Shown piece by piece: positions 43,901 to 56,155 of a stretch of 64,000 nt of DNA (the first letter of the stretch is position 1; each line of letters opens with the position of its first letter). The stretch lies in assembly GCA_000727475.1 (NCBI GenBank), contig KL647298.1, positions 2,495,067-2,559,066 of the forward strand. The letters are read 5' to 3'. A model generated the notes under the pieces. That model saw nothing but the letters and a program-made list of their open reading frames with translations. It was not told the DNA's origin and did not search any database. Position numbers and translations under genes: made by a program. Source of the DNA: Sarcocystis neurona. Its lineage: Eukaryota > Apicomplexa > Conoidasida > Eucoccidiorida > Sarcocystidae.

Positions 43901-45772
43901 TTTCTCAGCAAACAGTCGGCAAGGGTAGACTTGCACGTGAAGTCCAAACAAACTCAGCTTTCACCCCTTCTGTATTATCTCACGCTGACAATTCAGTTTC
44001 TCCTACCCAGGCACTCAGTGCACCACAGGCTGCTTCCCATCGGTGAAAAGGTGTTGAGCGCATCCGTTGGCACAGCCAGTTCGCCACTCTCCAAAGCAAT
44101 AAACTGCCTGTGAGGAAAGATACCTATGAGGATCCAAACGTGGCACGCAAAAAACACAGCTAGAGATTCTTTAGAATGAAACCTTACTTCATGCACGTGG
44201 GCGTACGCGATTTATGCATTGACTTCCATACGCGTACATATTCGTACGCATGAGCGACGAAGGCACCGGGACGTAAAGTACTACCAGACTCAGCAAATAT
44301 GCTGCGAGAATACCCGTATGCGGATCTCCGCCCGTATATATTCTCAGGCACGCTGGTTCACTAGAAAACATTTTGCTCTTCGAAGATGGTGTATCTGACG
44401 TCCTTGTCCCTTGTAAACTGCTTTCTTCCACCGAGTATCGGCGTCTCCGCCCCGGCATCATCTTACATGGCAATGATTTTTCTTCCGCAATCTTCTGATG
44501 ACTTCCACGGAGATGCACGAGACTCCCTGGACGGAGCTTTGCGTCTCGTTGCTATTGCTTTTGCTTGCAGAGACTACCAGAAAATCGCTTCCATTTTCAG
44601 GCACGCATCTATTCGAAAAACCAGCTAAACATACTAGGCATGCGTATTTCAAATGACACATGATTGCTGAGGCTGCGTGTGACGGGAAACCAACCCGTGA
44701 ATCACGGGTTATGCTTCCTGCAAGCCTGTACTAATGTACCGGAAAACTGAACGCATGGAACACGAGAATGTTCCACAATGCACAAAGTATCACGACGCAC
44801 AAGACTATTAGAAACACAGTGCTGAAAAGGACGCCTATAGAAGAAACTGGCGAATACATCAAGAACGACCTGTAAAGTAACCCCCCGAAAGGCAGCGAAA
44901 CACCATGGGCTACGACTTAAAACACGGCCACGATATATACGGATTCGTCAACGACTTGTAAGAAGACAGCTGTACCTGCAGAGACTACAGAAGATTATAG
45001 GCAAACGAAGGCCCCCGACAACTTCGCATTTCGGAAGGTACACGCGCATGAGCAGCAAACAAATACATAATGACAATGCGCCATGTCCGACGACAACGAC
45101 GGGTAAGGCAAATTTGTAGCTTGTGCACACACACGTGCCCCACGGATCACACAAACATTCGAACAACGGCCACACTTAAGGTTGGACACACATGTGTAGG
45201 AATTCGCACCAACGAGAAACTTGCGACTACAGCCACCTTGCAGCAAAGGGAACACACTGAGAAATGCACACCTCACAGATTATGCGCGATTACCGTCTTT
45301 CCAGTCACTGTGTATAAGATGGCGCATGACCAACAAAGTACTGTGGTTGATTTGCTTTGACTGCATGCACAGAAACCAAATGTACGAAGCAAGCCGTTCG
45401 ACTACACTTTATTGACGATGAAGCAGGGAGGAAAACGTCAACCGTCTTCGACTACACCTTGCTGAAGCTCTCAATCGGAGACTGAAGGACGTTCGGCCAC
45501 CTTCGGAATTGAGTACAAAAGCGAGTTAGAAGGTATCTACCGCATTCACTAAATTACACCAATAACATTCCACATGTTGTCGTCGCCGACATCAACTCCA
45601 CCACGACACGAATCAAAACTCGTTCCCCTCTTTGAGTCACCAAGGGTACAGACAATAAGAGCTACTACGTCTTCGACTTCAGCGATGGAATATTCCCACG
45701 AGAGGCGAAATAGTGCTGCCTTAAACCACAATCACTGCAATGATACAAAAAGAACTCTCCTTCTCTGGACTG
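40935..45772. other. satellite-poor island between TUBE1 and the next gene
   Basis: Apart from one TATATA patch (41520-41630) it holds no CAG runs or long microsatellites. Open frames are short and shift between phases on both strands. I recognise no intact gene. A short degenerate direct repeat lies at 42905-43005. Confidence 0.7.
42905..43005 (+). repeat. two-copy ~60 bp direct repeat
   Basis: GAGAACTTGGCGTAGTGAAA and GAGAACTTGGCTCAGTGAGG, each followed by TAKCACAAAGKGCTT, start near 42907 and 42966. Confidence 0.8.
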
Positions 45773-47538
45773 CTACAACGAAGTGAATGCATGAAAAGTA
45801 GCAATTGGCGGAAAGCGCGTAAAGGTATCATCTCCACGCACGTTGGGCCAGTCGAAAACAGGCCACCGCACAGGGGCTAAAATTTCGAGTGCCTCTGACA
45901 AGTTTGAGAAGTCTGCAGAATGCAGGTCTTTTTTAGAAATTCCTTTACGTGTAACAACTAAACCTTTCTCAACAAGCTGTTGTTCGTCGTTTGTTTCTGG
46001 AGCTGCTACGAGTCGCATGTCGTGTCTTTTTCCTGGTGCTATTGCTCCTGCTCGTGTTTCAGCTGGTCCTGCGTCATTTCGATACGAAAACGAACCGCAG
46101 CCTTTTCTCCTCCGCCCGCCTTTCACTGGCACCACACGATTTGAAGAATCGATTGTCCACATTAAATCCTCCAGGACACGAATCACGGGTGCCACGGCAC
46201 CATTAGGAGCCGCAGGCTTGGCACGGGAAACAGCCGCAGGAGCCCGACCACCACCACCAACCAAATCAGCGTCTCCGACAGCAGCGGGTGCCACGGTGTG
46301 CGTGTTAAAATGCCCTTCCTCGGCGTTAGCTGCAGCTGCTCTTTCCGTGTCTGTGTGATGTTCATTAGGCGAGACAAGTCGGCCGTAGTGATTTCTTAAC
46401 GTGAACGGCGCCGCTTCTGCTGCGGCTACAAGCCTGTCTTGTGCAGTGTGCGGGAGGAACGTGCTTACAGAGAAGTGTAACGGAACAGCGACTCTCTCTT
46501 CTGCTGCGTCTCCTTCTGTTTCGTCTCTGCTGTCGTCCGCATCATGTTCGACATGGGGTGCTGTCAGTGGCCACGCAGAGTGCCTCTGCAGTCTGCTATA
46601 CAAACTCGCAGCACCTCCAAATCCAAAGTTGCTGGCGCCAGTGTTAGATCTGCTTGTGACCTCAACGACGTTGTTTCTTTTGCTGTTTTGTTTACGGGTG
46701 GGGTGAAGCGGCAGTAGTCGCTGGCGTTTATTTGCCCCTGCAGAGTTGTTAAGTCCTCCTATGTCTGTATGTCTTCCTTTCACTGTTATTCTTTCGCTTC
46801 TGTCTGCAAATTTTCTGTTCGCTATGTCTGCAAGTTTAGCTTTCTTCGCTGCTGTCGCTGCAGCCTCGTCGCCCTCGTGGGCTGCCGCTGCAGCACTGAC
46901 GCAGCACTGAGCGACTCGCAATGCAGCAGCAGCAAAGAGTGGCAGACTGGCACTGCAAGTAGGCGTCGCTATTGAGTAAACAGAGAAGACGGGTAGTTGT
47001 TGCTGCAGCAGAAAATCCACACCAGGCACTGCTGTGGCTGCTGCAAAGCACGTGGAGAACGACGGAGTTATAGGCAGCCGCAGTGGACCACGATGCGCCG
47101 CATGAGGCGCCACAAACAGAGCCTTTGTGTCCGTCGTACAGGCTCCAGCAACGAGAGAGGAAGGACGCAGCAACGGAGCAGCAGCAGCGGCAGAGGCAAT
47201 GAAAGGTGCATCCGCAGCAACCGCAGCAGCACCAGAAGACGCAGCTGCAGGCAAGTTCTCTGTTGCAGGGAGAAGACAAGGAAACGGTGTGAGAGGAAAA
47301 CCAGCAGAAGAAAAAGAGTAACTGTCACCAAGCCACCGTTCGTCTGCCAGATTCAAGAGAAACGAGATGGTTCGCTGGGGGATCGAAGAGAGAGACGGTG
47401 GCGACGGGCGGTGTCGTCGAAAATCTGAAGAAAGCTGCAGCTGCTTCAAAATAGGAAAAGTAGTTCTTCCTTTCCATTCACTCGCAACAAAACCATCTCC
47501 AACTGCAGATACGCCGAGCTTCTCCTCCATCAAATCGT
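45773..47538 (-). CDS. uncharacterised gene, exon 4 (C-terminal, with stop)
   Basis: Acceptor GCTGTGCAG. Open for 587 codons with a balanced composition unlike the satellite frames. If exon 3 is wrong, ATG 47530 could start a 585-residue single-exon product. Confidence 0.8.
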
Positions 47539-50379
47539 CTGCACAGCAGCCAAATCGGCGCACGATAAGCAACCGTTTCCACGGACAAGAAAGGCACGGT
47601 ATCCCCTCTAAGCCAGAAGCTAGTACAAAAGTAGACACACATATCAAGTATACATTCAAGCAGATACGCTGGCGTACACACACAGATGCACTTGTGTATA
47701 CTGTTGCGAAACCTTTACAGATATGTGCGCAGATGCATTCCTACAGCGCCACGCAGATATACACATATACGCGCGTGATATAGATGACGCCACACACAGA
47801 TACACTACCAATACACACACATCACGGGTGAGGACGTCTACGTATATTCATATATATACATACACGCATCTGTGCGGTCGCTTTTTTTTACGTATGTATA
47901 TACATATACCACCGTAAACAAGATATGGATATATATCACTTCGTCGACCCAGAGGTAATCTGTCTCGCAAGCATTTACTGACGCGGACGTAGAAGGCACA
48001 TACAAAGATATGCGTATAACGAGATGAATATACATATCCGAGATATACCGCCTACGACCCCTCGTATTAATACACAAATATAGGTCCATATATGTGCATC
48101 CACGTGTACCCATTCGCAGGTCGTAAGTAACAGATTATATGAGGAAGATACGGACGGAAGTACCTCCGTCTACGTACGAAAGTCTCACTATCTCTTTCTA
48201 GCGGTAAACAGACTTGAACAGTTACATCGCGCTCTTCCATTCGAATATGCGTGGTGCAAGCGTAAACAATTTTCTTCACTTGTGTCATTTCTTACAGACG
48301 CTGCGATCGTCCAGGAGTTCCAGCACGAGGATGTCCTGGACTTCTGCCAGCAGGCTCTCGTTTGTTACGTACGAGAGTTCCTAAGAAACGCATGCAGCAT
48401 GTGAAAGAGAAACAAGAAAAACAAATTCACACGTCTCGTGGACATATCTGTGCCCGCAAGGTGGACGTATTTACATAGGCACATCGAGACACGTGAATAT
48501 TTACACACGTGTATACAGACACAGACGGGATGTAAGACAGTCGACTTCTCATTTTGATAATGTTAACATCTCTGCAGGCGTACGTACAGCTGAAAGTATA
48601 CACACAAGGCGAAAAAACAGCCATATGATCCTGTCTCCCGACCTCCACATACTTAGCTATATAGGTGTATACAGATATAGACAGTAGAACGTCAGTCTCT
48701 ATCTCTCTATACATACAAGCACACGCACACGTGTACGCTACATATAGATACATAAGTATGTATACACCCTTTGTCTGCATATATATATATATATACATAT
48801 ATGCATATATATATATGTACATATGTATAAACGCTCACACAGTTCGGCGTTGCTACTTTCTGCGCGGTCAAATGCAACAGCGGATCTTGATGATTCAGCA
48901 AGCAGACAGGTGCACCAGTAGAAGAAATTTTCACCCACACACACGCGTGTCTATGTATCCATTATTTATTTATTGCACGTACATACGCACTGGCGAAAAA
49001 ATTCCACGCTGTCTCAGTCTGTCAATCGGCGTTCTTCTGTTCTACCCCTGCAGAGATGTACACACGTACACTGAGATAAACATACCACATTGCCCCATGT
49101 GCTGCCTCCGCTCTCTCTCTATGTGTGACTCTGCACTTCCTCACGGTACCTGCACATATATATATATATATATCTTAATGTATACGCAGACAGGGAAAAA
49201 GACGGGCAGCAACACCTACGTATGCGGAGATGGATACATAGATGAATAGGGAAACAGCTTCCCACTTGTGAGAACACCTCTGTATACACGAGATTCAGCA
49301 ATAAATCACATGACACATATACAGACACGTTTGGCCTGTATAATTTACACGTGTCCGGGGACCAGCGCACGCATATATGTATATATAGAGAGAGACAGGG
49401 ATGGAGAGACACAGAAATCCCTTTGCTTGTGGGCGTCCTCCTCTCTCTCCGTAGAATTTTGCCGGGCTCCAAAGCTTAAATATGTACATCAGCAAACACT
49501 GCGGTGTGTAACATTCTCACAGCCGACAGACCTCCGTAGGCGCATCTCTCTCTACACACGCCCTTCTCTCTCTTCTACAAAACTCAACAAATCTTCCGAA
49601 GTCCTGCCTCTCTCAATCAGACAGAATATCAAGTTTCTGCCTTTTCCTTACCCGTGCACATGCCTCCTTCAGAAATACTTGCTTGCAGAATCTTTCTTTT
49701 TGCATGCACACACCCACACATTAATTCATAACGTGCTCCCTGGGAGAGGGTGGCTGTAACTTTTAACCTTCCCGCATCTGCACGTGCATAGTGGTTACTA
49801 TGAAAACTGCTCCACAAGGACACCGCGTACAAACTCAGCTTCGCAGGACCGTCGCTACTATCCACATTCTTCTCCTGTCTCTCTATATTTCTCACTTATT
49901 ACCCGCTCGTGAAAGTCGAAGAGTCAAAGAAGTGTCGCTCTCTGCAATGACGCCCCACAAACTTTTTTCTCCTCTTGTCGCTCTGCACGCCGGTGCAGAT
50001 CATCGTCGTGGAATGTCCACGTCTCTTCCTCGCCTCCACCTGGTGCCCAAAATTTTCCTACACCTACTCAACTACTTGCGCCGCTACCGGTGTCTCCTCC
50101 TTTGCGCTTGCTGTCTGCACATGTTGTGCGTACAATTATACTTCCACCTCTCTGCAAAAGCCTTCTTGCTATTATAGCAAAGAAAATTGGTGCCCCTTTC
50201 TTCCTCTTCCTTTCTTCAAACGTCTCTATTCCTTTCGACTCAAACACATGCACACCTCCCAGCAGAGCTGTCTTTCCTTCAACGTAGGACAGCTGAAGGT
50301 TCTCTGCAAAGGCTGTGCCTCTGGGTGTGTAGGCGTCTCCGTTAGCGACACTCATTTTCCTCTCCTGATGAGCTTTCAT
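45773..50379 (-). CDS. four-exon gene, uncharacterised protein
   Basis: I do not recognise the family. Exons 50148-50379, 48839-48885, 48296-48380 and 45773-47538 join with matching phases to 709 residues. The N-terminal third has no low-complexity runs: ENLQLSYVEGKTALLGGVHV, FEERKRKKGAPIFFAIIARR, LLHLTAQKVATPNC, and TNESLLAEVQDILVLELLDD leading to VYDLMEEKLGVSAV. The last exon continues with WKGRTTFPILKQLQL and an Ala-rich stretch (about residues 220-250). Next come a basic, possibly nuclear-targeting region around KRQRLLPLHPTRK (about residues 355-420) and a C-terminus ending PVRWPVFDWPNV...ATFHAFTSL. An in-frame stop lies just upstream of ATG 50379, which supports that start. Exons 3 and 4 are the most secure. 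Confidence 0.6.
48296..48380 (-). CDS. uncharacterised gene, exon 3
   Basis: Long pyrimidine tract and TTCTTAG acceptor, donor GTAAGA. It encodes ELSYVTNESLLAEVQDILVL and ELLDDRSV. Phase 1 joins exon 4 to give SVYDLMEEKLGV. Confidence 0.65.
48839..48885 (-). CDS. uncharacterised gene, exon 2
   Basis: A 47-nt exon with pyrimidine-rich sequence then CATCAAG before it and donor GTGAGC after it. It encodes PLLHLTAQKVATPNC. Phases fit exons 1 and 3. Confidence 0.45.
50148..50379 (-). CDS. uncharacterised gene, exon 1
   Basis: ATG at 50379, with an in-frame TGA about nine bases upstream. It encodes MKAHQERKMSVANGDAY through AIIARRLLQR. The proposed donor is GTGGAA, phase 1. Without splicing the frame would stop after 103 residues. 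Confidence 0.5.
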
Positions 50380-50862
50380 TATACTTCATACAATTCAACG
50401 CAGGCGCTTCTCCGCTGTCTACAAGCTCTGCGTCGATGCTCTCTCTACGCCTCTATGTATACCTCATGTTGCAGAAAGAACTCGCTTTCTTGTAAAAAAA
50501 GTGTCTTCCCCTCTGTCTCTCTTCCTCTCTCTATATACACACGTATAAATACACACCATCGCACTGCGTCCTCCTGCTGGGGAGGAAAACTCTGTCCTCT
50601 CTCTACAAATATATACATATATTTCTATATACCTCTCGTAGTGAAAATATTGTCATCCCGTCCGTGTGTACATACATACGTTCAGTCTTCCTCGTCTCTA
50701 CTTTTCACTGTGTGACACACAACGTCGTTCTCCTCATAATTCTTGCAAAATGTCACGCGCTTGAGACTTGCATATATGACTACGTGGCAGCAAATATATA
50801 TATATATATATATACATTTATATACATATGTAATTGAAGAAGTGCACGACCGGGAAAATTTG
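50380..50862. other. spacer between the two downstream minus-strand genes
   Basis: TC-rich and TATATA sequence (50790-50830). No coding signal and no recognised regulatory site. Confidence 0.5.
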
Positions 50863-53192
50863 TTAGTGGTGCGAAGATTGCGTCAAGGCAAGTCTCACCC
50901 TCTCTAGCCAGAGGAAAAGACGGTCTTCTTCTCCAGCTGGTTGCGGCGGGGGCGCTGCACCTGCTGGGTCCTCCTCTTGCTGCTGCATGTGCAGTAGAGA
51001 AAAGCTTGACGCTCCTGGGTCGGCGGGGAAGAAGCCTTCAGCAGGAGCGCCAGGGGCAGGAGGAGCCGCAGCAGCAGGAGGAAGGACGGTAGCTGGAGCT
51101 GGAGGACGCCCCGCCCCAGCAGTACGCAGGACCATCGGCCCCGCCCCACACGGAGCGCCACCGGCACCGGGTCCTGCCGCTGCTCCCGCGTGATGCGGCG
51201 CAGGAGGAGGCATGCCAGCACCAGAAGGCAGAAAGGGAGGGGGCCCTCCGTCAGCGGCAGCAGGAGGCTGCGGTGGGAGTGACATAATCACAGGAGGAGA
51301 AGCGGTAGCAGCCGACTGCCCTCTCCAAAATTCAGGAGCGACTGCTGCAGCATTCTGCTGCTGCTGCTGGGTGTGATGTGGAGGAGGCGGCGGCCGCATC
51401 ACGACAGGTCCCGCAGACGCGCCGCCGCTGCTGCTAAGTACCACCGGAGGGGGGGGCAGCCCTCGCATCCCAACAGCAGCAACACCGCCTGCTGCTCCAG
51501 CTACTACTTCAGATGCGCCTGCCGCTGTCGCTGCTGCTGTTGGTGCGTGTCTCACAGGATGCGAGTGCATGGCGCTGCTGCTGTCGCCCGCCAAAGGCAT
51601 CCCACTCGCGTGTAGCAGTGTGGGGTGCGGCCCGCGCTGCAGCGGCCCTCCTGCTGCTGCTGCTGGAAGCCGACTGCTGCTCGCGCCTCCAGCGCCGCCC
51701 CCTAGAGGGGGCGGAGGACGCCCGAAGGCGGCGTGCAACATGCCTCCTGTTGTTCCATGTACTGGAGGAGGAGGCAGGCACTCGCCAAATAAGTGCTGCT
51801 GCTGCTGTTGATGGAGCGACGGTGGACCTAGACCCCCAGCAGCACCATGCGGCGGCAGGTTGCTGCTGCTGCTGCCTGGAGGGGGGGCCTGCGGTGCACC
51901 CGGCCCCTGCAGCACCACCGGCATCGGACCCCGGGCACTATGCTGCTGCTGGGGCTGCATGCCGCTTCTGCTGGGCGGCAGCACACGCATGCCTCCTGGC
52001 GTTGCTGCTTCTCCACCGCCCTCTGCTCCCGCTATCATCCAGGAAGGAGGCGGACTCTCTCCTGGCGCTGCTGGTCCCAGCATGTCCATGCCCCCCCCAG
52101 CGCCACTCTCTCCAGCCCGCTGCTGCTTCAGGTGCTGCTGTATGTGCTGCTGCTGCATGTGCTGCTGCGGTGGGTGGTGGTGGGGAGGCGGCATCATGCG
52201 GAACTTGCCTTGTGAAGCAGACAGCAATTCCGCCGGCATCTCGCTGCTGCTGTTAAACAGGTGGGGAGGGTGGCTGCTGCTGTTCGGGTAGCCAGCCTCA
52301 GGTGGAGGCGGTCGCGAAGGCACCAGCATTGCTGGCACCCCCGCCGCTCCATGTTGCTGCTGCTGAGTTGCAGCTCCTCCAACAACTCCTGGCGGCAAAC
52401 TGCTTCCTCTTCCTGCTACTCTGCCAATACTCCTTCCCCTTCCTTCCCCCTCCTCTCTGCCGCCTCCTTCCTGCTGTTCCAGCTTCCCGCCGCCCTCAGC
52501 CTCCCCTCGGCTCCCGTCTAGCGGACCTCCTCCTCCTCCGCCAGAGGCAGCAGCTGCTGCTGCATTGGGGCCTGCAGGCATCAGCTGCTGCGGAAGCGGA
52601 GGCGGAGACGGCGGGCGTCTGTGGGGCCCGGGCACCGAGCCACGCATGTCGTGCTGCTGCTGCGCATCTGCTGTCACGGCAACAGCAAGAGCACCCGGAG
52701 GCCCGCCCCGCATGTCAGCGGCATCAGCAGCTGCTCCTGGGAAAGAAGACGCTGCAGCACCAGGAGGTGGAGGAGGCTGTCTTCCTGCACTCCACCGACG
52801 CTGCTGCTGCTCTCTTGCCACTGCTGCTGCTTCTTCGTCGGCACCAAGACCTGCGGCGGCCTCTCCTGCAAGGCCGCGCACTCCGGGACCTATCTCGCAC
52901 GCGTGACCACCTTCTTCCAGCACCTCCTTTCCTCCTTCCTTCAATGATCTCCCCCACCCCCCTTCTGCTGCTCCTGCTCCCCCCTCGCCGGTTCCTGCGG
53001 CTCCCTCCATAGGAGGCGGCTTACCACCCGGGCTTCCATGCTTCTCTGCGGGTCCCTGCATCGGGTTGAAGAAGCTCTCCTGCTGCTGATACATGTTTGC
53101 CGGTCCTGCTGCTTCGGCTGCTGTTGTCGCATGCGGAAGCCTCAGCTCTTGATACGGAGCCCCGGCAAACGGAGGCGGACGCCACGTTCGAA
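50863..53192 (-). CDS. large gene, last exon
   Basis: CTG-rich tract and CTGCTGCAG acceptor. It opens with RTWRPPPFAGAPYQELRLPH and NMYQQQESFFNPMQG, continues about 700 residues of Pro/Gly/Ala/Gln/His, and stops at 50863. A GTGAGA near 50898 would be a possible donor if the gene extends further. Confidence 0.65.
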
Positions 53193-56119
53193 CTGCAGCA
53201 GCAATAGCAGCAGCCCCACATGCAGTGAACAAGAATTAGCAGCAGCAACGTGAAACAGCAGCAGCAACAGCAGCACCCCCACGGCAATGCACAAGAATAT
53301 CCGGAACGTGGAACAGCAGCTGCAACAGCGACACTGGTGGGTACGTCGACCGCCTCTCGAAACGGTGACAGCAGTAAGGGCAGCAGCAGGAGACGCCAAA
53401 CGAAAGAGAGACAGCGGTAAACAGCCTCCCCAAGGCAGAACATACGAAGAAGACCCTTCGTGTAAAAGTGCGGAAGCAGCAACGCCAGGAGGCGACGCTA
53501 TACACGCAGCAGCAGGGCCACCAGAACAGCAGCGACGGCGCTTTCACAGCAACCACACCCCATCAGCAACTTTTTCTTTAAACGGCAGCACCAACAGCAG
53601 ACCTCCCGTAGCACCCCATGTCCACAAGGGGCCAAAACAGCAGCCCCGCTGACTCTCAGCGCGCAACAACAGCAGACAGACGCGTGCAAGGCTTCAAAAT
53701 GCAGCAGCACCTGCAAAACCGACAAAGCAGCAGTCACACGCCCAGTTCACGAGTCCTGCCACTCCAGCAGCAGCACCAGCAGCACCCCACAAGGAGGTGT
53801 GCGCCTTAACATCAACACAACAGAAGACCAGTAGCCCTCCAGCAGCATCTCATCAAACAACAGGCAATGCCGCAACTGCAGTCGCTAGCTTAAATACGGA
53901 CCCTTTCTATGGCTCTGCCAGTACACGCAGGACAGCATACCGGCTGCACCTCTTTTTTTTGCACAGCTGCTGCTGTTGATGATCCTGAACAGGCTGCTGT
54001 GTCTGTGTGAAGGTGCAGCTGTTGCTCTTGCAGTACTGAGCGAGCGCCTGCCACGCCGCTCCACGCGCCAGAACGGCCCAGTCTGCTGCGAAGCCGCATG
54101 GTTGTTGTTCAAAAAGAAGAACATGCTCCTGCGTGTGTCTCACGACTGCTGCTGCCTTCTCGAGTTATCGCCGCTACTCATTTGTTGCTTGTTCTACAGC
54201 CGCTTTCTCCTGCTAGTGCTCCTGCTGCTTCTTCTTTCCCTCTTTCTGCTGCGACTGCTGTTCTGGTGTTGCTCCCTCTACTTCGTGCTGCTGCTGTGCC
54301 TGCGACTCTCCTGCTGCCCCTCCTACACTCTTCCTGCTGCTGCCGCCACTCCCTTGCTGCTTCTGTCAATCTTCGGCTCCAGCTGCCGCATCTGCTCTTC
54401 TCCTCCTGCTGCTCCTCCTGTCCTGCTGCTACTGTTCTCTTGTTGCCTCTGTCGGTCCCCGCCTCCTGCTATAACTCTCCGGCTGCTGCCGCTGCTGCGA
54501 GTACCCTGCTGCTGCCAGTTAGTGTCCTCCTTTCTTCTCGTGCTACCGCTGCTCTGCTGGTGCTGGTGGCCTTCAAACGGCAGCGTCTCGTGCTGCTAAC
54601 CCCCCCTGCCCCCCACGTGTGGGTAGGAGCTACCAGCTGCCTTCTGCTTCCTGTTTGTGTCCTTTCCACACACTCACATGGACCTGGTCCTCCTCCTCCT
54701 CCCCTGGGCGGGAAAAAAGGCGCAGCTCTTCCTCCTGCTGCTGCCGCCGCTCCTCTGCAGCCGGCTCCTCCTCCGCCTCGCGGGTATGGCATCCCGGGTG
54801 GTCCTTGGTGATGGGGAGGCATGCAGCCACCGAAACGTTCTGCAAACATTTCTGCCTCGCCGACTTCTGCCGCCGCAGCGGGTCCTGCAGCGGCCCCAGT
54901 GGCAGCGGCAGGTAAGACGCGGGGCGCCGGCCCTGCTCCTGCTCCCGCTGCTGCAGGTCCTGCGCCCGCTGCTGCTGCTCCGGCTGTCGGAGCAACAGGA
55001 GGCAGCATGCCTCGAGGACGCGCCATCGGCGGCGGCCCCATACCTGCAGGAGCCAGCAGCTGCTGCTGCTGCATGTGCTGCTGCTGCTGCTGTTGCGGCG
55101 GCAAATGCTGCTGCGCCTGCGCGTGCTGCTGCTGCTGTTGCAGGGGGGCGAGACGTGGCCGCAAGTGTACACTGTTGCCGGGGACCGCGTGGTGCCCCGG
55201 CGGCGGCCCTCCCCCCCCTCCTGCCACACCTCCAAATTCTTCAAACATCCCAGGCGCGTGTCCTCTCTCTTTGGCTCCCTGCGTACGGCACACGGGAAGA
55301 ATATTACTCGGGAAGTTTATGTATGAGTGCATGCGAAGACGAACGACGAAACAGCCGCATACGGAAGTGCCGCATGCACCTTCGCAAAGAAAGCAGACGT
55401 GTAACGGAAAAAAAAACAGGGTAATACTCCTGGAACATTAAAAGACAGAAAAAAGAAACCAGGAAAAAGTAACCTATCACGCCTGTGCAGAAGGAACAGA
55501 TACATGCGTCCTAAACCCGTCACATATACAGACCTTCCCTCGGCTAACTACCTCTATAGAAATCCATCCCAACATAGCGTTAGCGTCTCCTCGGCAAGAA
55601 AGACAGCAGCTCCTATACGTAAAAACTACGAACACTCGCTGCTGCTGCTGCTGCCACTTGCCGCCACCACCCTGTCTACTCTCTACAAGTGTGTGCACAC
55701 ATCGGTATACACATACACAAGACTGACACATATGTATTTGCGTATGGGTGAGCCCTCAGAATAGACGCAAGAACCTCTATATACATATGTATATACAAAG
55801 ATATTGCAAGGCCTCAACAAATAACAGACTGTCGTTTTAGCAAAGTGTCGCAGGGGCGGTGTAGGTACACTGGCTCCCGGTGCAGCTGCCAGCACAGCCA
55901 CCCCACGCATGCAGGGACGCATGCACGAGGCACGGGTACACCGGGAGACGCACACATGCGAGAACCCATGCGCAGATCATGCGAGAGAGGGGGGTGGTTC
56001 ATCCACCGGCGTGAGGGTCAGAGCCCGCAGCTACAAAAGTGATGCGCCTGGCCGTCACACACTGCTGTGCTGCTAATATTGGCGCCTATGCGGCCACACC
56101 ACAACAAATACAAGCAGAC

Positions 56120-56155
<36 letters not shown>

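Larger units (their letters stand above)
47720..50100. other. introns of the uncharacterised gene
   Basis: TACATA/TATATA tracts (47830-47920 and 48660-48830) and TC-rich patches (49080-49160 and 49540-49640). A plus-strand Cys/Leu-rich frame spans 49975-50715, antisense to exon 1. I take it as a shadow. Confidence 0.5.

Noticed and set aside
47531..47683. N-terminal extension of the uncharacterised gene that looks like a signal peptide (VYLICVSTFVLASG)
   Set aside because: It would begin at GTG, and a good acceptor (GTGCAG) followed by a phase-matched upstream exon lies at 47539, so this is better read as intron.
49975..50715. 246-residue Cys-rich plus-strand frame, considered as a surface antigen
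   Set aside because: No ATG-led signal peptide, no family motif, and it lies antisense to a better-supported exon in TC-rich sequence.
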